A stretch of 64,000 bases of DNA, taken from NCBI GenBank assembly GCA_945910815.1, contig CAMDZD010000008.1, positions 25,858-89,857 of the forward strand, read 5' to 3'. The notes under the pieces are model-generated. The model saw nothing but the letters and a program-made list of their open reading frames with translations. It had not been told where the DNA came from and made no database searches. Made by a program: the position numbers and the translations under genes. Positions 59,111 through 64,000 of the stretch are shown here, one piece after another. Each line of letters starts with the position of its first letter. The first letter of the stretch is position 1. Source of the DNA: an uncultured Clostridia bacterium (GTDB lineage Bacteria > Bacillota > Clostridia > Oscillospirales > Ruminococcaceae).

Positions 59111-59139
59111 ATTATATCACATTTATTCCTGAATGTCAA
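59111..59139 (-). promoter_or_regulatory. Consensus sigma-A promoter for the fusion gene
   Basis: Minus strand TTGACA - 17 nt - TATAAT, TGA extended -10. Confidence 0.75.
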
Positions 59140-59171
59140 TAAGCTTTTTGTGAAAATTGTCTGAAAATTTA

Positions 59172-60536
59172 TTATTCTATAATTGAAAAAGCCTGTTTAA
59201 GAGAGCTTACGCCTATGATATTAATTTTAAAGTCTTTCTGATTTATTCCTGAAAGCGACTGACGGGGGACAATACAGTCTTCAAAGCCCATTCTTTCAGC
59301 CTCTTTTATTCTCTGCATAATGTGTGAAACACTTCTTATTTCGCCTCCGAGACCTATTTCACCGAATGCGATAAGCTTTTCACTTATGGGGCGGTCGATG
59401 ATACCGGAGTATATTGCAAGTGCTACCGACAAATCACCGGCAGGTTCATCAAGCTTAAATCCTCCGACAACATTAAGATAAATGTCAAGGGTATTCATAA
59501 ATATTCCTATACGCTTTTCCATTACGGCTATAATTATAGTAAGCCTGTTGAAATCGAATCCCGTTGTCATACGTCTCGGAGCAGAATAGCTTGTTTTTGA
59601 GGCAAGAGCCTGAACCTCTGCGAGAATAGGTCTTGTACCCTCCATAATACATGAAACACATGTTCCCGAAACGTTAAGCGGTCTGCCGGAAAGTAACATT
59701 TGCGAGGGGTTTTCGACTTCTTTCAAGCCGGAATCAATCATTTCAAAAACACCTATTTCATTTGTAGAGCCGAAACGGTTTTTCACAGCACGTAAAATTC
59801 TGTAACTCATATGACGGTCGCCCTCAAAATACAAAACGGCATCAACTATATGTTCCATAACCTTAGGGCCTGCAATAGCACCGTCCTTATTTACATGACC
59901 TACTATAATTATCGGTATTTCTTTGGATTTGGCAGTACGCATAAACAGATTGGTACATTCACGAACCTGCGTAAGACTTCCGGGACTTGATGAAATATTT
60001 GGTATACTCATAGTCTGTATTGAGTCTATTATTACAATTTCGGGAGTGCTGTTGCTTATGGTATCGCATACAGCTTCGGCATCGTTTGCAGTAAGGATAT
60101 AGAGATTCTGCGAATCAACGGAAAGACGTTCCGCACGGAGCTTAATCTGTCTTGCGGATTCTTCTCCCGATACATACAGAATAGAATGGTCTTCTCCGAG
60201 AAACTGACATATCTGCAAAAGAATTGTGCTTTTACCTATACCGGGTTCACCGCCGAGAAGTACAATTGAACCTTTTACAAGACCACCGCCGAGAACTCTG
60301 TTGAGTTCCTGCAAGCCTGTATCATATCTTATATCGGAATTGAAATCTATTTCGGCAAGCTCTGTAATTTTATCCGAAAGGTCTGCTGAACCGGACAAGG
60401 GCGACGCTTTTAAAGCGTCGCCCCTTAATTCCTCCTCAAAGCTGTTCCACGAACCGCATGAGGGACATTTTCCGTTCCATTTGGAGCTTTCATAACCGCA
60501 CTGGTTACATACATATATATATTTTGACTTTGCCAT
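59172..60536 (-). CDS. radA: DNA repair protein RadA
   Basis: CNQCGYESSKWNGKCPSCGSWNSFEEE, GGEPGIGKSTILLQI, KNRFGSTNEIGVFEM. Confidence 0.95.
   Translation of the reverse strand: MAKSKYIYVCNQCGYESSKWNGKCPSCGSWNSFEEELRGDALKASPLSGSADLSDKITELAEIDFNSDIRYDTGLQELNRVLGGGLVKGSIVLLGGEPGIGKSTILLQICQFLGEDHSILYVSGEESARQIKLRAERLSVDSQNLYILTANDAEAVCDTISNSTPEIVIIDSIQTMSIPNISSSPGSLTQVRECTNLFMRTAKSKEIPIIIVGHVNKDGAIAGPKVMEHIVDAVLYFEGDRHMSYRILRAVKNRFGSTNEIGVFEMIDSGLKEVENPSQMLLSGRPLNVSGTCVSCIMEGTRPILAEVQALASKTSYSAPRRMTTGFDFNRLTIIIAVMEKRIGIFMNTLDIYLNVVGGFKLDEPAGDLSVALAIYSGIIDRPISEKLIAFGEIGLGGEIRSVSHIMQRIKEAERMGFEDCIVPRQSLSGINQKDFKINIIGVSSLKQAFSIIE
60399..60423. repeat. 25-bp palindrome inside radA
   Basis: GGGCGACGCTTT-T-AAAGCGTCGCCC, encodes GDALKASP on the minus strand in frame. 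Confidence 0.85.
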
Positions 60537-63151
60537 CAGGAGATTCCTCCGGATAAAATTGTTTCAGCGGTAAGAATATCGCCTTTCATATCGATACGGA
60601 TAGTATCTCCGGCGGAAATATTGGATTTTATGATTTCCTTAGCTATGAGAGTTTCAACATGACTCTGTATGAATCTTCTGAGAGGTCTTGCACCGAAACT
60701 CGGGTCATATCCGCAATCAATAATATAGGACTTTGCGGAATCGCTTACTTCAAGTTTAATATGCTTGTCGTCAAGACGTTTTTGGAGGTCAGCAAGCATA
60801 AGGTCAACAATCTGTGAAATCTGAGCTTTTGCAAGTGGTTTGTAGAATACAATTTCATCGAGACGGTTTAAAAATTCGGGTCTGAACTGCTGTTTAAGGA
60901 GATTGTCAACCTGTTTTTTAGCCTCATCGGTAATATTTCCGTTATCGTCTATACCTTCAAGAATATACGGTGAACCAAGGTTTGATGTGAGAATTATTAC
61001 AGTATTCTTGAAATCTACTGTTCTGCCCTGAGAATCGGTAATTCTGCCGTCATCGAGAACCTGAAGAAGTATGTTGAATACATCAGGGTGAGCCTTTTCG
61101 ACTTCATCAAAGAGAATTACGGAATAGGGTTTACGTCTTACTGCCTCGGTAAGCTGACCGCCCTCGTCATATCCGACATATCCTGGAGGCGCTCCAATCA
61201 GACGGCTGACGCTGAATTTCTCCATATATTCACTCATATCAATTCTAATCATATTCTTTTCGTCATCGAAAAGAATTTCGGAAAGAGCTTTTGCAAGTTC
61301 GGTTTTACCTACACCCGTAGGGCCTAAGAAAAGGAATGAACCGATAGGTCTGTCGGGATTCTGTATGCCTGCTCTTGAACGGAGTATAGCTTCGCTTACT
61401 TTCTGAACAGCCTCGTCCTGACCGATAACTCTCTTGTGAAGGAGTTCTTCAAGGTGAATTATTTTTTCCTTTTCGCCTTCCATTAATTTTGATACCGGAA
61501 TACCTGTCCAGCGACATACGATATTTGCAATTTCTTCTTCCGTAACTTTATCACGGAGAAGGTGATTCTGATTTTTATCTGAACTGTTTTCAAGAGCTTC
61601 AAGACGTTTTTTCAAAGACGGAAGTTTTCCGTATTTGAGTTCGGCAGCTTTGTCGAGGTCGTATTCACGTTCAGCTTTTTCGATATTTGCGTTAGTTTTT
61701 TCGATTTCCTCACGGATTTTCTGAATTTCAGTGATACCGGATTTTTCATTTTCCCACTGGGCTTTCATAGCCTTGAATTTTTCACGCATTTCAGCGAGTT
61801 CACTTTGTATTTCCTTTAAGTGTTCTTTAGAGATATTGTCATCTTCTTTTTTGAGTGCAGCCTCCTCGATTTCGTGCTGAACGATTTTTCTTGAAATTTC
61901 ATCAAGTTCAGTAGGCATAGAATCCATTTCGGTTCTTATCGTAGCACAGGCTTCATCGATAAGGTCAATAGCTTTATCGGGAAGAAATCTGTCACTTATA
62001 TATCTGTTGGAGAGTACGGCAGCGGCTATGAGTGCATTATCGTGAATTTTAACGCCGTGGAATACTTCGTATCTTTCTTTAAGACCTCTTAAAATTGAGA
62101 TTGTATCTTCAACGGACGGTTCATCAACCATTACAGGCTGGAAACGTCTTTCAAGTGCAGCATCTTTTTCGATATACTGACGATATTCGTTGAGAGTAGT
62201 AGCACCGATACAATGCAGTTCGCCTCTTGCAAGCATAGGCTTGAGAAGATTTCCTGCGTCCATTGCACCGTCTGTTTTTCCTGCACCTACTATTGTATGA
62301 AGTTCATCGATAAACAGGATAATATTTCCGTTGCTTTTCTTGATTTCATTGAGGACGGCTTTGAAACGTTCTTCAAATTCGCCTCTGTACTTAGCTCCGG
62401 CAACCAGAGCACCCATATCAAGAGAAAATACTTTTCTTTCTTTCAGACTGTCCGGAACATCTCCTGCAACGATACGGAGTGCAAGACCTTCGGCGATTGC
62501 AGTTTTACCTACACCAGGTTCACCGATAAGCACAGGATTGTTTTTGGTTTTTCTTGAAAGAATCCTGATAACGTTTCTGATTTCGCTGTCACGTCCTATA
62601 ACGGGGTCAAGCTTGTTTTGTCTTGCAAGAGCGACCAAATCCTGACCGTATTTCGTGAGAACGTCATAGGTATCTTCGGGGTTTTCGCTTGTAACTCTTG
62701 TGTTTCCTCTTACTGATGAAAGAACTCCGAGAAACTTTTTGCTGTCAATCTGGAATACCGCAAAAAGCTGATTTACAAGTCTTTCCTGAGAATCTATCAG
62801 GGCAAGCATTATATGTTCAACGGAGGTGAATTCATCTTTCATTTTGCGTGCAGTATTTTCGGCATTGGTGAGTACTTTATCAGTATCGGCAGAAATTCTC
62901 ATATCACTTGCTCTGCCTGCACCGGAAACTTTCGGTAGCGAGTTTATTTTCTTACTTATTTCGGAATCGAAGCTGTTTAAATCGATACCCATTTTATGAA
63001 TAAGCTGTGGAATAAGTCCCTGTTCCTGTCTGACAAGTCCTGCAAGAATGTGAATAGGTTCAACAACCTGATTACCTGCGGAAAGGGCGATATTCTGTGA
63101 ATTTCTGATTGCATCAAGAGATTTCTGGGTACATTTTTCAAAATTCATCAT
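60536..63151 (-). CDS. clpB: Chaperone ClpB
   Basis: Two AAA modules ([32 protein letters not shown]), middle coiled coil, N domain. Start likely 63148 or 63151. Confidence 0.95.
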   Translation of the reverse strand: MMNFEKCTQKSLDAIRNSQNIALSAGNQVVEPIHILAGLVRQEQGLIPQLIHKMGIDLNSFDSEISKKINSLPKVSGAGRASDMRISADTDKVLTNAENTARKMKDEFTSVEHIMLALIDSQERLVNQLFAVFQIDSKKFLGVLSSVRGNTRVTSENPEDTYDVLTKYGQDLVALARQNKLDPVIGRDSEIRNVIRILSRKTKNNPVLIGEPGVGKTAIAEGLALRIVAGDVPDSLKERKVFSLDMGALVAGAKYRGEFEERFKAVLNEIKKSNGNIILFIDELHTIVGAGKTDGAMDAGNLLKPMLARGELHCIGATTLNEYRQYIEKDAALERRFQPVMVDEPSVEDTISILRGLKERYEVFHGVKIHDNALIAAAVLSNRYISDRFLPDKAIDLIDEACATIRTEMDSMPTELDEISRKIVQHEIEEAALKKEDDNISKEHLKEIQSELAEMREKFKAMKAQWENEKSGITEIQKIREEIEKTNANIEKAEREYDLDKAAELKYGKLPSLKKRLEALENSSDKNQNHLLRDKVTEEEIANIVCRWTGIPVSKLMEGEKEKIIHLEELLHKRVIGQDEAVQKVSEAILRSRAGIQNPDRPIGSFLFLGPTGVGKTELAKALSEILFDDEKNMIRIDMSEYMEKFSVSRLIGAPPGYVGYDEGGQLTEAVRRKPYSVILFDEVEKAHPDVFNILLQVLDDGRITDSQGRTVDFKNTVIILTSNLGSPYILEGIDDNGNITDEAKKQVDNLLKQQFRPEFLNRLDEIVFYKPLAKAQISQIVDLMLADLQKRLDDKHIKLEVSDSAKSYIIDCGYDPSFGARPLRRFIQSHVETLIAKEIIKSNISAGDTIRIDMKGDILTAETILSGGIS

Positions 63152-63174
63152 AAAAAAGACCTCCTTTTTTCGTA

Positions 63175-63828
63175 TCAGATGATAGAATTTTTAATTTCAT
63201 TCAGATAATAAGCCTTAGTATTTTCAGCCTGTTTCTGAAATTTATCCTTATCGGCAAAATACATTTTTATACATCTGTCAAGAAAATTGACGTATCTGTA
63301 TATTCTTCCGCCGAGTTCTTCTTCCTTTATTTTCGGATTGAAGAGCTTTCTTGAAAATCTGCTGTCGCATATTTCAGCGGAATACTCAGCATTTATGCGG
63401 TCTGAAAGACATTCGATTTCAAGCTCTGTCCAGAATCTGAAAAATCCGGAGAAAAGTTCAATAAGGTTCTGACTTTGAGTGCGGATATGAACTTTAAGAG
63501 TGCCGATATATTTATCGGGCGAACGCTGAAGTTCAACCTTGTAATTTATGGTCGGATTGTAGCGGTACTGCAAGGCAGTCCGGACTGCTATAAGCGAATC
63601 GGAATTGTGTGGCTGAAGCTGAAAGCACGAATCCATAAGTCCCGAAAAAGCATTGAATATATTACGCATACGCATTTCGGGAGTAGTACAGGAAAGATGT
63701 TCCGCAAGAATCTGATTTATAAGATTTGAACGGCTTGTGCCTTGTCTGTAAGCCTCCTCATCGACAGCTTTTATAACATCGTCCATAAGCACAAGGCTGT
63801 ATACGCTTTTTTTCGTAAGTATCACCAC
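63175..63828 (-). CDS. Hypothetical protein with N-terminal ribbon-helix-helix-like segment
   Basis: SVYSLVLMDDVIKAVDEEAYRQGTSRSNLINQILAEHL resembles RHH; remainder unrecognised. First gene of apparent clpB-radA operon. Confidence 0.7.
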   Translation of the reverse strand: MVILTKKSVYSLVLMDDVIKAVDEEAYRQGTSRSNLINQILAEHLSCTTPEMRMRNIFNAFSGLMDSCFQLQPHNSDSLIAVRTALQYRYNPTINYKVELQRSPDKYIGTLKVHIRTQSQNLIELFSGFFRFWTELEIECLSDRINAEYSAEICDSRFSRKLFNPKIKEEELGGRIYRYVNFLDRCIKMYFADKDKFQKQAENTKAYYLNEIKNSII

Positions 63829-63845
63829 CTTTATGGTTTAATAAT

Positions 63846-63873
63846 ATTATATCACAATTATAGAATTTGTCAA
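63846..63873 (-). promoter_or_regulatory. Consensus sigma-A promoter for RHH-clpB-radA operon
   Basis: Minus strand TTGACA - 16 nt - TATAAT, TGA extended -10. Confidence 0.7.
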
Positions 63874-64000
63874 GGGGATTATATAATTTTGTGTGCAAAT
63901 TTTTAGAGGTTTTCAGAGATTCTTTTTGTGCATTTTGTATATGAATAGACTTCCTCGGAAACTAAACTCAACTTGACCAAAATACTTGAAAATGGTATAA

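Noticed and set aside
1-64000. CRISPR arrays, tRNA/rRNA genes, IS elements or prophage
   Set aside because: No spaced direct repeats, no recognisable tRNA cloverleaf, rRNA, transposase or integrase found in the ORFs or intergenic regions read.

Overview
Low-GC Firmicutes chromosome segment, most likely Ruminococcus or a close Oscillospiraceae relative. Evidence for this is the dockerin-bearing secreted proteins, the sporulation loci (spoIIGA-sigE, the full spoIIIAA-AH operon, a SpoIVFB-like protease) and typical clostridial gene order. Most of the window is housekeeping: a type IIA topoisomerase pair, tyrA, a trpB-like gene, nusB-ispA-dxs-tlyA-nadK-argR-recN, prmA, moxR/DUF58/transglutaminase, rplS-lepB-lepB-rbgA-rnhB-yraN-thrC, tig-clpP-clpX, and radA/clpB. 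The most unusual locus is 36741-43896. It encodes a 1997-aa protein whose C-terminus resembles the flanks of a STAND-type NTPase but has no visible P-loop core, and whose N-terminus looks Sm-like and cold-shock/TPR-like. It is followed by a 366-aa protein ending in a HEPN-like RNKIAH (R-x4-H) motif. This is a candidate undescribed two-gene conflict or RNA-linked module. Other notable items: a GH42 protein apparently lacking both catalytic glutamates; an Eco47II-type R-M pair inserted between tlyA and nadK; a GGGCGAC...GTCGCCC palindrome family with one copy in frame inside radA; an Hrb-rubrerythrin fusion; and a Spo0A-box promoter at spoIIGA. All calls come from reading the sequence and recalled family knowledge. 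No searches were run.
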